From Bdellovibrio bacteriovorus (GTDB taxonomy: Bacteria > Bdellovibrionota > Bdellovibrionia > Bdellovibrionales > Bdellovibrionaceae): a DNA stretch of 64,000 bases. A model generated the notes under the pieces. The model saw only the letters and a list, made by a program, of their open reading frames with translations, ran no database searches and had not been told where the DNA came from. The DNA is taken from the NCBI RefSeq assembly GCF_025558485.1, contig NZ_CP102930.1:2790001-2854000 (forward strand). The letters run 5' to 3'. The translations under genes were made by a program, and so were the position numbers. Below, piece by piece: positions 43,580 to 52,611 of this stretch; position 1 is the stretch's first letter; each line of letters opens with the position of its first letter.

Positions 43580-46093
43580 ATGGGGTCCGCATCAATTCTA
43601 AGGACATTGCTTGCTCGTTATGGGGTCGAAATCGGCCTGCTGGGTTTGATTGCCCTGGGATACCTGACATTTCAGCGTCCGGAACTGTTGCAGATCAGTC
43701 AATATTCAGAGCGTCCGAAGACGGAGCTGACTGAAGTTCTGAGCAATGTGGAAAGCATTGTGGCACGTGCTGATTATTTCCAGAATGTTTTCTTGAAATC
43801 CCGCAACCCGCAGGACTTGCAAGAGTACAACCAAAGCATTTCATCGTTAAATGGGCAGCTGGCGCGTCTTTCATTGGCCACAAGGAAAGACCCTTCCGCA
43901 CAACCGGAAGCTGTAAAGCTGGGGCACCTGATTCGTCAGCATATCGAAACGGCGAACAGTCAATTGATGAATCCCGGCCGAAAACCTGCGCAGGCTGAAG
44001 AGTCGTTGGATAAAACCAAGTATCAAATTCAGCATCAGTTGATCGAAATGAAAGCGGCGGCGGCTCCTTTGAATTTCAAACCCACAGCACAAGGTCTTCA
44101 GTTTTTGTGGGGATTGGGGGCGGCTGTATTCCTCATTCTGGTCAGCCGCGTGTTGCAAAGAAAAGAGCACCATCAGCAAACTCAGCATATCCAGAGTCTG
44201 GAAGGAAAATCCATCTTGCTGGATACTATTCTAAATAGCATGAGCGAGGCCCTGATTGTGGTGGATCAGAACGGCTGGTTCACGCATTACAATGCGGCGG
44301 CACAAAGGATCATCGGATCAAAGATCAAGGAAGTTTCCACGGATTCCAGTGTCGAAGCCCTGGGCTTTTACAGCCCTGAAGAAGGCCGTCTCTATACCCG
44401 TAAAGAACTGCCGTTGTATCGCGCTTTAAGCGGCGATCGGGTGGATGATCTGGAAATCTTCGTGCAGAATCAGGAGCATCCGGAAGGCATTTATATTTCC
44501 TTAAGCAGTCGTCCACTGAATGATATTGAGGGCGGTATTTCCGGGGCTTTGATTGTCTTTAAGGATGTCAGCCGTCGCAAGATGGTTGAGCAGGAATGGA
44601 TCAAGGCGCGGGAAGCCGCAGTGGAGGCTTCACAGAAAAAGTCCGACTTCCTGGCGGCCATGAGCCACGAGATTCGCACACCGATGAATGGTGTGATCGG
44701 AATGACCACGCTTTTGCGAGATACCTATATGAATCCGGAACAGCAGGATTATGTGGGGAACATCAAGCGTTCGGCAGAATCCCTGTTGATGTTGATTAAC
44801 GATCTTTTGGATCATTCTAAAATTGAAGCTGGTAAAATCCGTCTGGAACCACAGCCTTTGGATTTACAGTTCCTTGTTGAAGATGTGTTGGAGATGTTTA
44901 AGCCCACCACGGCGGAAAAGAACATCGGGTTGGAGTGTCGCTTCGATGGTAAGATGTCATGGCACTATAAAGGTGACGGGGGTCGCCTGCGTCAGATTCT
45001 GGTGAATCTGATCGGCAATGCGGTAAAGTTCACAGAAAAAGGTTTTGTGCGTATCGAGATTTCCAGTCGCGGTGACAGTGATGGAAAAACAGCCCTGTTG
45101 TTTGAAATCAAGGATACAGGGCAGGGATTGCAGGAACACGAAAAGAAGTCCCTGTTCCAAAAGTATTTCCAGGCAGGGGCCGGTATGAAGTTCGGTGGAA
45201 CGGGCCTGGGCCTTTCTATTTGCAGGCAGCTTGTGGATTTGATGGGTGGAAATATCGGTGTGGAAAGTGTACCGGGTGTGGGCTCGAACTTCTGGTTCCA
45301 GGTGGAGCTGCCGATTTGCAGTGAAGACGAATTACCACAATCTTCGGAAATTCGTTTTGCAAAGATCTTCACGGGTCATGTTCTGGTGGCTGAAGACCAG
45401 GTGGTCAATCAGCGGGTGGCGGAATCCTATCTGCGCAAGCTGGGATTGACGGTGGATATCGCAGGCAACGGCGAGATCGCTTTACAGAAACTTCAGGCAC
45501 GAAACTATGATCTGGTCTTTATGGACTGCCAGATGCCAGTGTTAAATGGCTATCAGGCCACGCGACAACTGCGTCTGCTGGAAAACACGAAAGCGCGCAA
45601 AACCCCGGTGATAGCGCTGACGGCCGAAGGCACCAGTGGTGAACGCAAGTCCTGCTTTGAAGCGGGGATGGATGATTTTTTGACGAAGCCTTTGGAGCTG
45701 CATAGACTGATCGAAGTTTTACACCGATGGATTAAACCTACGGAAAAAACCCTGGACTTGCGAGCTTTGCAGAACCTTAAAGACCTGGTGTCGCAGGATC
45801 GTGATCTGACGGAGGTGTTAATCGAGGATCTGGAGCAGTCCGGCCCGGTTTTGTTGCACGAGATTCGCGAAGGTATAACTCAGTCTGACCGTGATCGGGT
45901 TTCCGAGGCCGCACATGCATTGAAATCCAGTGCGGCGACCTTGGGGGCTAAAAATGTGGCGGAACTTTGTCAGAAGCTGGAAGACATCGAAGACTTTGGC
46001 GAGGCAGAGTTCCTGTTAAAGCAAGTCGAACGGAAGCTTTTTGAAAGCCTGTCTGAACTTAAACTGTACTCTGCCAGAACGAAGGCGGCGTGA
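43580..46093 (+). CDS. Hybrid sensor histidine kinase with PAS, REC and Hpt domains
   Basis: A 837-residue membrane kinase. Membrane helices at about 15-31 and 175-192 enclose a periplasmic sensor domain. A PAS domain follows (213-335), then HisKA with SHEIRTPMN (His about 363), HATPase (VNLIGNAVKF at 474, GTGLGLSI at 540), a receiver with FMDCQMP (Asp about 648) and an Hpt domain with AHALKSSA (His about 779). Phosphate can therefore pass His-Asp-His within one protein. Its direct output is probably the next gene, a response regulator only one base away. The signal is unknown. Confidence 0.95.
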   Translation: MGSASILRTLLARYGVEIGLLGLIALGYLTFQRPELLQISQYSERPKTELTEVLSNVESIVARADYFQNVFLKSRNPQDLQEYNQSISSLNGQLARLSLATRKDPSAQPEAVKLGHLIRQHIETANSQLMNPGRKPAQAEESLDKTKYQIQHQLIEMKAAAAPLNFKPTAQGLQFLWGLGAAVFLILVSRVLQRKEHHQQTQHIQSLEGKSILLDTILNSMSEALIVVDQNGWFTHYNAAAQRIIGSKIKEVSTDSSVEALGFYSPEEGRLYTRKELPLYRALSGDRVDDLEIFVQNQEHPEGIYISLSSRPLNDIEGGISGALIVFKDVSRRKMVEQEWIKAREAAVEASQKKSDFLAAMSHEIRTPMNGVIGMTTLLRDTYMNPEQQDYVGNIKRSAESLLMLINDLLDHSKIEAGKIRLEPQPLDLQFLVEDVLEMFKPTTAEKNIGLECRFDGKMSWHYKGDGGRLRQILVNLIGNAVKFTEKGFVRIEISSRGDSDGKTALLFEIKDTGQGLQEHEKKSLFQKYFQAGAGMKFGGTGLGLSICRQLVDLMGGNIGVESVPGVGSNFWFQVELPICSEDELPQSSEIRFAKIFTGHVLVAEDQVVNQRVAESYLRKLGLTVDIAGNGEIALQKLQARNYDLVFMDCQMPVLNGYQATRQLRLLENTKARKTPVIALTAEGTSGERKSCFEAGMDDFLTKPLELHRLIEVLHRWIKPTEKTLDLRALQNLKDLVSQDRDLTEVLIEDLEQSGPVLLHEIREGITQSDRDRVSEAAHALKSSAATLGAKNVAELCQKLEDIEDFGEAEFLLKQVERKLFESLSELKLYSARTKAA

Positions 46094-46094
46094 T

Positions 46095-46781
46095 ATGGCA
46101 AAGATACTGATCGTGGATGACCAAAAAAGTGTCCTGCTGACTTTGGAAGCTTTGCTTCTGAAGGACAATCATCTTGTCACATCCTGCACCAATTCCATAG
46201 ACGCTTTGGATCGCCTGACCAACGAACCATTTGATTTGATGATCACAGATGCCATCATGCCCGGAGGGGCCACTGGGTATGCTTTGATCCGCACTGTTCG
46301 TAATAATCCGCAAATTGCCAGGATGCCTGTGATCCTGCTGACAGGAAAACGCGAAAAGGCGGATGTTGAAAAGGGAATTGAATCCGGCGCCAATGACTAT
46401 GTGGTAAAGCCCATCGACCCTGAACTGCTTTTGGCTAAGATTAAAAATCTGCTGGCAAAAAGCGAAAAGGACACGGCTCACTTTGTGGAAGCCCCGGTGT
46501 ATGCCAAGGCCGAATGGGAAACCAAGACCGAGATCATGACTGTTTCAGAGCTGGGTATGATTATCAAATCCAACGTGCCAATGCCGCTGGGAATGGTGCT
46601 GCGTCTGTCCAGCAGTTTGTATGACGATATTGGCATCAGCAAGATGCCGTTACGAATTACAGCTTGCGAGGAAACCAAAACAGCAACGGAAACCTTCTTC
46701 CGCATTCAGGTTCACTTTGTTGGTTTGACGGAAAAAGAGCTGACCCCACTGCGATTGTGGATTCGATCAAAAAAACTATGA
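46095..46781 (+). CDS. Response regulator with PilZ-like output domain
   Basis: A 228-residue protein. The receiver domain (1-120) has IVDDQ, the phospho-acceptor Asp52 in MITDAIMP and Lys105 in VVKPID. The C-terminal domain (about 140-228) looks like PilZ: TVSELGMIIKS followed by PMPLGMVLRL resembles the DxSxxG and strand pattern. However the RxxxR motif that binds c-di-GMP is not visible (KAEWETKTE at its place), so c-di-GMP binding is doubtful. It follows the kinase by one base and overlaps the convergent ATP-grasp-like gene by six bases. Confidence 0.82.
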   Translation: MAKILIVDDQKSVLLTLEALLLKDNHLVTSCTNSIDALDRLTNEPFDLMITDAIMPGGATGYALIRTVRNNPQIARMPVILLTGKREKADVEKGIESGANDYVVKPIDPELLLAKIKNLLAKSEKDTAHFVEAPVYAKAEWETKTEIMTVSELGMIIKSNVPMPLGMVLRLSSSLYDDIGISKMPLRITACEETKTATETFFRIQVHFVGLTEKELTPLRLWIRSKKL

Positions 46782-47945
46782 TTCTTTAACGACAGTGGCA
46801 AACCCACCATAAGGTGTGCGCAAGTTTGTAACCTGTCCCTGATACAGGCGAGCCAGAACCAATTGCATACGTCCCTGATAAGCATAACAGCGCAGATCAT
46901 ACTTGAAGGCCTGAGGACCTTCCGGAGTTTCAAAGGTCTGTTCTGGTGCTGGAACAAATTCCTGCGCAATCATGTCATGCCCGATAATTTTATCAAAAGC
47001 ACTGCGACTGATTGAAGATCCACGATAGGACTGCTTGGAGCCAAAGGCATTTTTGGGTTTAAAGAAGAACTTTTTGCGTTCCGCCCAGATTTCAGCCGAT
47101 TTTGATTCGCAGACATCATAGGATTCAGGAACAGATGTGCGGATCAACTCCAGATCCGATCCTGACAGCCCTTGGGATTCCAAGAAGCCCGGGACACCCC
47201 AGTCAATCAAACGCTGCTTATCTGCCAGCATCAGGTATTCAAATGGATTTGGTGACAGGCAAACCTCGCGGTTCAGGAACTTTTCGCGTAAAACTGAACT
47301 GGAAGGCTCGGTCAGGAAGAAGTCCGTATAGCGATTGTAAATAAAGTCCGGAGAGAACTCTTTGAACAGATCGCGATAATCGACGATGCGGGAATCCCAG
47401 CCGTAGGATTTAAACAGCTCATTGTAAGCCAGGAACTCCACAAACAGGCGCTGATCAGAAGGGGCTTCATCAGTGATGGCCACTTTGAATGACACTTCTG
47501 TCGTTTTACCCTGCAAAGACATCTCTGTTTCGATCATCTTGCGGATTTCATCGCGGGAAAAATCCGCCACGGGCAGGGCATGCCCTTTCATCTGGTACAT
47601 TTCATAGCCCAGAATCAGGAAGGCCGCATTGGTGTTCACCTCGATGAGCTTCAGGTTCTGATGCTCGTCCAGGTGAAAATCATAGCTCATCATGACGGAC
47701 TTGTTGCCCGGGTCCTTAAGACCTTTTTCCGCAATGATATTTTCGTAGTGTTTCAGGTAAGAGGACTGTTCGCGCAAATTGAACAGCAGGGATACAATCT
47801 TTTCCGCCTTTTTGACCACGGCTTCCGGAAGTGTGACCGCAAAAGGGGAGATCAGGTTTTCGGAAACCAGATCTTCAAGAGGCTTGGTGGCAAGCCCCTT
47901 GTAGGAAGAACGAAGCTGTTGGATAAAATCAGCTTTCAGATTCAT
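46776..47945 (-). CDS. ATP-grasp-like protein
   Basis: A 389-residue soluble protein. IEVNTNAAFLI in the N-terminal half and FKPKNAFGSKQSYRGSS, then YDLRCYAYQGRMQLVLARLY and RTPYGGFA near the end, give the ATP-binding and metal-binding layout of ATP-grasp ligases. It has no recognisable substrate domain. The two-base gap to the peroxiredoxin gene upstream suggests co-transcription. Glutathionylspermidine-synthase-like or peptide-ligase functions are possible; none is claimed. Confidence 0.55.
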   Translation of the reverse strand: MNLKADFIQQLRSSYKGLATKPLEDLVSENLISPFAVTLPEAVVKKAEKIVSLLFNLREQSSYLKHYENIIAEKGLKDPGNKSVMMSYDFHLDEHQNLKLIEVNTNAAFLILGYEMYQMKGHALPVADFSRDEIRKMIETEMSLQGKTTEVSFKVAITDEAPSDQRLFVEFLAYNELFKSYGWDSRIVDYRDLFKEFSPDFIYNRYTDFFLTEPSSSVLREKFLNREVCLSPNPFEYLMLADKQRLIDWGVPGFLESQGLSGSDLELIRTSVPESYDVCESKSAEIWAERKKFFFKPKNAFGSKQSYRGSSISRSAFDKIIGHDMIAQEFVPAPEQTFETPEGPQAFKYDLRCYAYQGRMQLVLARLYQGQVTNLRTPYGGFATVVKES

Positions 47946-47947
47946 GG

Positions 47948-48475
47948 CTATTTCAACGGTGTGATGTGGTCATCACCAGCTTTCCAGCCAGCCTGACAAA
48001 GTTCACCGCTTTGGCAGCCCTGAAGAACGCGCAGAATCTCTTTCGCGTCACGACCCACGGATGTGTTGTGGATGCCCATGTACTGAATTTTTTGTTCTGG
48101 ATCAATGATGAACGTGCCGCGAGTCGCGATACCACGGTCTTCAAACAAAACGCCATAATCGCGGGCGATACGTTTGGTCAGATCCGCCATCAACGGATAA
48201 CCCAGATTGCCAAGATCATCACGCAACCAGCGTTTGTGAGAATGAACAGAATCCACGCTGCAACCGATCACGGTGGCACCAGCCTGCTGGAAGGAATTCA
48301 GATGCTCGCGGAACTGCGTCAGTTCTGTCGGGCAGACAAATGTGAAATCCAGAGGATAGAAGAACAGGACAACCCATTTTCCTTTGAAATCATTTAGGGA
48401 AATGTCGCGAACTTCGCCGCCATCAAAAACAGCCTGCGCTGTGAATTGTGGAGCGGGTTGATTAATCATTGGCAT
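47948..48475 (-). CDS. 2-Cys peroxiredoxin (AhpC/Prx1 type)
   Basis: A 175-residue cytosolic peroxidase for hydrogen peroxide and organic peroxides. The peroxidatic site is PLDFTFVCPTE with Cys48, and the resolving Cys is probably Cys160 in GELCQAGW (family GEVCPAGW); Cys154 is extra. It would use reductant such as thioredoxin. It is the first gene of a two-gene unit with the ATP-grasp-like gene and is divergent from exonuclease III, a plausible oxidative-stress neighbour. Confidence 0.92.
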   Translation of the reverse strand: MPMINQPAPQFTAQAVFDGGEVRDISLNDFKGKWVVLFFYPLDFTFVCPTELTQFREHLNSFQQAGATVIGCSVDSVHSHKRWLRDDLGNLGYPLMADLTKRIARDYGVLFEDRGIATRGTFIIDPEQKIQYMGIHNTSVGRDAKEILRVLQGCQSGELCQAGWKAGDDHITPLK

Positions 48476-48536
48476 ACAGATGTCTCCTTGCTATTAATTG
48501 ATGCCTTTGGTGGGGCTTAAAAGGCAAGGAGAAACT

Positions 48537-49307
48537 GTGAAAATCATCTCTTGGAATGTGAATGGAATTAGGGCTTGCTACAAGAAGGGACTGATGGATT
48601 TTCTGAATACAGAAAAACCGGATATTTTCTGCGTTCAGGAAACAAAAGCTCACATTGATCAGGTTGAAACAGAGACGCGCACATTGCGCTGGGAGCATTC
48701 CTACTGGTCCTCGGCCCAACGCAAAGGTTACTCAGGTGTGGCCACATTCCTGCACACCCCACCGGCAAACGTGCAGTATCACTTCAATGATATTCCTGAT
48801 TACGAGTCCGAAGGACGCATTGTCATGACCGATCACGGGATGTTTGATCTGTACAACATCTACTTCCCCAACGGGGGCTCGGGGGTGGAGCGCCACAACT
48901 TCAAACAGCAGTTTCTGAAAGATCTGAATGTGCATCTGAAGGAAAAACTTCAGTCGGGCCGTCAGGTCGTTGTTGTGGGTGATTACAATGTGGCTCATGA
49001 AAATATCGATGTCTTTGATCCGATCAAACTGTCGAAGGAAAGTGGTTTTCTGCCGGAAGAGCGCGTGTGGTTCGATCAGTTTTTGGAGTTGGGTTTCATC
49101 GACACCTTCCGTTATTTTAAACCCACCGAAGCAAAGCGTTATTCATGGTGGGATATGCGCACCTTCGGGCGTATCGCCAATCGTGGATGGCGTATTGACT
49201 ATGTTTGTATTTCAAAAGGTCTTGAGAAATATCTGTCTTCAGCAGATATTCTCGAACAAGTTGAAGGCTCTGACCACTGCCCGGTTGTAGCCACATTTGC
49301 TTTTTAA
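48537..49307 (+). CDS. xthA: Exodeoxyribonuclease III
   Basis: A 256-residue AP endonuclease/3'-exonuclease of base-excision repair. SWNVNGIRA, CVQETKA, the metal-binding GDYNVAHENID, then NRGWRIDY and GSDHCPVV, are the family signatures. The start is GTG at 48537, with AGGAG close upstream. Together with the two uracil-DNA glycosylases at 53.7 and 62.3 kb it covers abasic-site processing. FxsA follows 15 bases later on the same strand. Confidence 0.95.
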   Translation: MKIISWNVNGIRACYKKGLMDFLNTEKPDIFCVQETKAHIDQVETETRTLRWEHSYWSSAQRKGYSGVATFLHTPPANVQYHFNDIPDYESEGRIVMTDHGMFDLYNIYFPNGGSGVERHNFKQQFLKDLNVHLKEKLQSGRQVVVVGDYNVAHENIDVFDPIKLSKESGFLPEERVWFDQFLELGFIDTFRYFKPTEAKRYSWWDMRTFGRIANRGWRIDYVCISKGLEKYLSSADILEQVEGSDHCPVVATFAF

Positions 49308-49322
49308 TCCGAAGGAGTCCCC

Positions 49323-49898
49323 ATGCTGATGATTCCCTTTCCTTTTCTGATCGCCGAACTGGTGATTTTCTTTCTGGCGGTTCAGGAGTGGGGTTTTCTG
49401 AACACGCTGGGCTTGTATCTGCTGCCATGTCTGCTGGGCTTTTTAATTGTGGCAACTGTGGGTCGTCTGGCGATGATGAACATGCAAACTTCAATGATGC
49501 GCGGGCAGTTGCCAGCCAATAAAATTCTACATTCGGGTGCGATCTTTATTTCCGGTCTGCTGTTCTTGATTCCGTCCTTCTTTGCCCGGGTCGCTGCCAT
49601 GGTATTGTTTCTGCCAGGTCTTCGTCATTTGGCGGTGTGGAGATTTAAGTTCTACATGGCAAAAAAAATGGCTCAGGGGTCAGCCCGTGTCTTTAACTTC
49701 GGCGGCCCTTTCGGTTTCGGCGCAGGGATGGGAACTGGGGGCGGTCCCGGCAATGCAGGCGGTTTCAGATATTATGAATTCCGCAACAACGGAGCAGGGT
49801 TTGAAGAAGTTCGCGAAGAACGTGAAATCAACGCCGAAGTTCTGGATGTCACCCCGCTGGAAATTTCTCACGACACCAAGCCAGAGAAAAAAGACTAA
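49323..49898 (+). CDS. fxsA: FxsA family membrane protein
   Basis: A 191-residue inner-membrane protein with three or four helices in the first 110 residues and a Gly-rich cytoplasmic part (GGPFGFGAGMGTGGG). The helical layout PFPFLIAELVIFFLAV and LLPCLLGF is typical of FxsA, which in E. coli relieves phage T7 exclusion by plasmid F. The charged tail (EEVREEREINAEVLD) is longer than in E. coli. It overlaps the transpeptidase pseudogene's end on the other strand by four bases. Confidence 0.85.
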   Translation: MLMIPFPFLIAELVIFFLAVQEWGFLNTLGLYLLPCLLGFLIVATVGRLAMMNMQTSMMRGQLPANKILHSGAIFISGLLFLIPSFFARVAAMVLFLPGLRHLAVWRFKFYMAKKMAQGSARVFNFGGPFGFGAGMGTGGGPGNAGGFRYYEFRNNGAGFEEVREEREINAEVLDVTPLEISHDTKPEKKD

Positions 49899-50960
49899 CG
49901 GGAAACGACTTGACCACCTTTGGATTGGTTGGAAACCACCGGGCCGAAGTATTTGCGGAACATGGACTGTCCCAAGTGCGCGGATTTTACGGTCCAGAAT
50001 TTCTTATTCACAGTGATTGCTGCCACTGCGATTTTACGTTCACCATCCAATGCGTAACCCACGAACCAGTCTGTGCGGCCGAGATGCTGCGCGAGGATCT
50101 GTCGAACATGGGACCTTGGCGACAGAGGCTGCAATCATGGCGCCCTGTACGGGGCTCATGCGGTTGGTTTTGTTGTAACCGGAAGCCACCTCGGCCATTT
50201 CAAAGCCTTTGCCTGGTGGTACATAAGCCACGCCCATTTCCACGGGGAAGTCCGCAGGAATTTCCTGATTGAACATAAAGCGATTGGCATATTCGTTCAG
50301 ATCTTCGGGGTGCAGGTTTTCGATGCTCAAGCGGCCGAAGGCTGTGTTGATAGAGCGGGCGAAGGCGTCTTTCAAAGTGATCACATTGGTCCAACGGGTC
50401 ACTTTATCAGAAAGAACATTTTTTTTGTAAAGAGTGTAAGCACCGCCGTTGTAGCGGATCTTGTGTTCTGGGCTAACGCCGGCCTTATCAACAGCGGCAG
50501 TGGCGGTTACAACCTTGAATACGGAAGCTGCCGGAAAGGTCGCCTGTAGATTCAGATTCGGAGCGTGGGCATCATCGCGTTGATAGCTGGACATGGCCAG
50601 AACCTCGCCTGTCATGGCATCGATCATGAAGATCGCACCGTAGTCGGGCTTGTAAGACTTCAAAAGACGGTCGGCTTCACGCTGAAGAGTTTCATCAATC
50701 GTATAGCTGATTTTTACGGAATGATCGTCACCGTTCCATGGGATTTTAAAAGACTCTGGCAGATCATTCGCGCGGATTTTTTCACCAAGGGCTTTGGCAA
50801 GCTGGGTGCGCTGTTCGAGTTGAGTTTGGATTTTCTGATGAGCTTGGGCTTCCTGGCTGTCGGCAGAGGACGTGAAACCCAGAAGAGAGTATAAGGCGAT
50901 GGCGCCGGCTCCAGAAAAAACGAGCAGTTTTAGCAACTTAGATTTGTTTTTAGATGACAT
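49895..50960 (-). pseudogene. Penicillin-binding transpeptidase, disrupted by deletion/frameshift
   Basis: The gene begins with a membrane anchor and a transpeptidase domain having SxxK (SVFK) and SxN (SIN). Then, after QGAMIAASVAK at about 50130, the reading frame ends in unrelated residues at 50040, while the conserved tail GRTDWFVGYALDGE continues in another frame to 49895. The third active-site motif, K(T/S)G, occurs in neither frame. In relatives it sits between these two parts, roughly 75-95 residues in. A deletion that changes the frame is the simplest explanation. An assembly error cannot be excluded. The truncated 306-residue product would not be a working transpeptidase. Confidence 0.85.
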
Positions 50961-51096
50961 TGTTTTATGGTAGCATCAGTTTTTTAACGCTTTCAAGAGC
51001 ATTCTCAGAAGAAGCCGCTGGAAATGCCATTCTGGTGCGCTTTTCGGGCCATTCTTGCGTGACTCTCGAGGGGACTTGGACTAAAGACTAATATAC

Positions 51097-51705
51097 ATGA
51101 AGACCAAAGAACGCATTCTCGTTACCTCCATTGAACTCTTCAATCGCAGCGGTGTTGTGGCTATCACGACCAATCACATCGCCAAGGCCATGGATATCAG
51201 CCCGGGCAACCTCTATTTTCACTATGACAATAAGGAAGAGATTCTAATAGAGCTATTTAAGAGAATGGCGAAAGATACTTACGATGTTTGGCGTCCCAGC
51301 CGCACCAAGAAGTACACTCCGTTGGCCTTCATCAGCGATAACTTCGAGCTGTACTGGCGCTATCGCTTCTTCCATCGTGAAATGTACGCCCTTCGCCGCA
51401 AGGATCAGCAGTTGGCGAAGATGTGGCGCAACCACATCCAGAAAATGATGAAGTTGATGGTCATCCTTTACCGCCAATGGGTGAAGGACGGCAAAATGAT
51501 CAAGATCGCCGAGGTCTCTGAAATGCAGTACATCGCTGAATCCCTGTTGGCGATGGCGACGACCTTCCTGCAGTTCTTTGAGTCCGCTGAAAAACAGCCC
51601 GGCAAGCGCAGTATCGAGCGTGGTAAGCGCCACGTGGCCCGTCTGCTTTTGCCTTACACATCTGGCGAAACCAAGAACGAGTTTGAAAAATTTCTAAAGT
51701 CCTAG
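51097..51705 (+). CDS. TetR-family transcriptional regulator
   Basis: A 202-residue regulator. The N-terminal helix-turn-helix (about 5-50, with GVVAITTNHIAKAMDISPGNLYFHY) is typical of TetR, in which GNLYFHYDNKEEI is a hallmark. The C-terminal ligand domain is rich in basic and aromatic residues (YRQWVKDG) and has no recognisable family. The ATG has no clear Shine-Dalgarno site; TAATAT lies just upstream. The regulated genes are not obvious from the neighbours. Confidence 0.87.
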   Translation: MKTKERILVTSIELFNRSGVVAITTNHIAKAMDISPGNLYFHYDNKEEILIELFKRMAKDTYDVWRPSRTKKYTPLAFISDNFELYWRYRFFHREMYALRRKDQQLAKMWRNHIQKMMKLMVILYRQWVKDGKMIKIAEVSEMQYIAESLLAMATTFLQFFESAEKQPGKRSIERGKRHVARLLLPYTSGETKNEFEKFLKS

Positions 51706-51766
51706 CCTAAAACGTCACCTGAGATCGAATATAAGTCGGTCTCAGCTGGCAGAGTCATTGCTTTAG

Positions 51767-51796
51767 GTCAGAGTCATCGACACGAAAGGCTCTGAC
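51767..51796 (+). promoter_or_regulatory. Inverted repeat over the ribosome-binding site of the gene at 51797
   Basis: GTCAGAG (51767-51773) and CTCTGAC (51790-51796) are exact 7-bp inverted arms directly abutting the ATG, with the AAAGG between them. A direct repeat CAGAGTCAT occurs at 51750 and 51769. The hairpin might control translation, or the repeats may be a regulator site. Confidence 0.4.
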
Positions 51797-52141
51797 ATGA
51801 AAACGATTGCCTCCTTCTTTGCAGTTCTTCTTTTTGCCTCCAACTCTATGGCTGCAAGCCAGTGTGCTGAGTTGAAAGCTGAACTCAAGGCCATGCAGAA
51901 AGCGCAGCAGCAGATCATGGCAAGCTTGGTAAGCAATCACGAAACTTTCGCGTCTTCCATGGAAGAGTACTCAGTATCTGTGAAATCAGCACAAGGGGCG
52001 ACCGTTAAGACTGTTTCTCAGGACATGGGGCAATCTGCGCAGGCTTTCCGCACGCGTGGTGTTCAGGGGAAAAAAATGGCTGCTCAGCTCAACGACGCCA
52101 CGGGGGATTTGTTGGCGCGAGTGGCTTCCTGTCTTAAGTAG
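51797..52141 (+). CDS. Small secreted helical protein
   Basis: A 114-residue exported protein with a signal peptide ending near SMAAS, then a helical domain with Cys near both ends (SQCAELK and ASCLK), which can form one disulphide. The Gln/Lys-rich heptads suggest a helical hairpin. Function unknown. It is the first of a row of small secreted proteins in this part of the window, and ends before a strong terminator. Confidence 0.65.
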   Translation: MKTIASFFAVLLFASNSMAASQCAELKAELKAMQKAQQQIMASLVSNHETFASSMEEYSVSVKSAQGATVKTVSQDMGQSAQAFRTRGVQGKKMAAQLNDATGDLLARVASCLK

Positions 52142-52209
52142 TTAAGACGTTATTCTATAAATACATCCTGTGGGATGTGCTTCTCGGGGGAGAGTACATC
52201 CTGAACTCG

Positions 52210-52237
52210 AAGGCGACCGAACTAAGTAGGTCGCCTT
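52210..52237 (+). terminator. Rho-independent terminator after the gene at 51797
   Basis: AAGGCGACC and GGTCGCCTT form a 9-bp stem with a 10-base loop, followed by TTCTTTTT. Confidence 0.88.
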
Positions 52238-52359
52238 TTCTTTTTGGGGTGGGGCTTTCCAGTGCCGAAACACATACAACCTGCATCAGTTTGAGAAAAT
52301 GACGGTCTTTTCCGGGCCCACTCTTTATTTTCCCTTAAGCCTAAGGCTAGAATATAACG

Positions 52360-52500
52360 CACCGCCACCTGTGAGGCTGGATGTAATCAAGCTTCAGGTT
52401 ATAATTGTAAGAAGATGACCTGAGAATGAAACTCTGTGGTTGTCCGCTATGGCGCTTCCATGGCCGCAGTCAGGGAAACGTTAGGGTTTACAACGCTTTA
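52360..52500 (+). ncRNA. Candidate structured RNA, unassigned
   Basis: The segment contains several complementary pairs: TCAGGT (52394-52399) with ACCTGA (52418-52423), and GCTATGG with CCATGGC around CGCTT. A TATAAC-type box (about 52350) lies upstream. It resembles no tmRNA, RNase P, SRP or 6S motif that I can recognise. No terminator is evident at its right end. The boundaries are approximate. Confidence 0.25.
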
Positions 52501-52611
52501 TTTAATTTTAAGTTAATGTAAGATTTTTTACTTGCAAATTTTACAGGTGTAGAACTTAATAGGTCAGTTCCAAATTGGCACTTAAGCTGGAAGGAACTCG
52601 AGGGGGGCAAT

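Larger units (their letters stand above)
52142..52611. other. 470-base intergenic region with terminator and structured segment
   Basis: No protein gene is seen. It begins with ACATCC/GGATGT-type repeats and a strong terminator (52210-52237). Bases 52360-52500 contain paired elements described separately. The last 110 bases are AT-rich, with TTGCAA and TTAATA as a possible promoter of the DksA-like gene. Confidence 0.5.

Noticed and set aside
52570..52595. Sigma-54-like TTGGCAC before the DksA-like gene
   Set aside because: The -12 GC is not ten bases after GG; GG occurs there, so the spacing rule fails.
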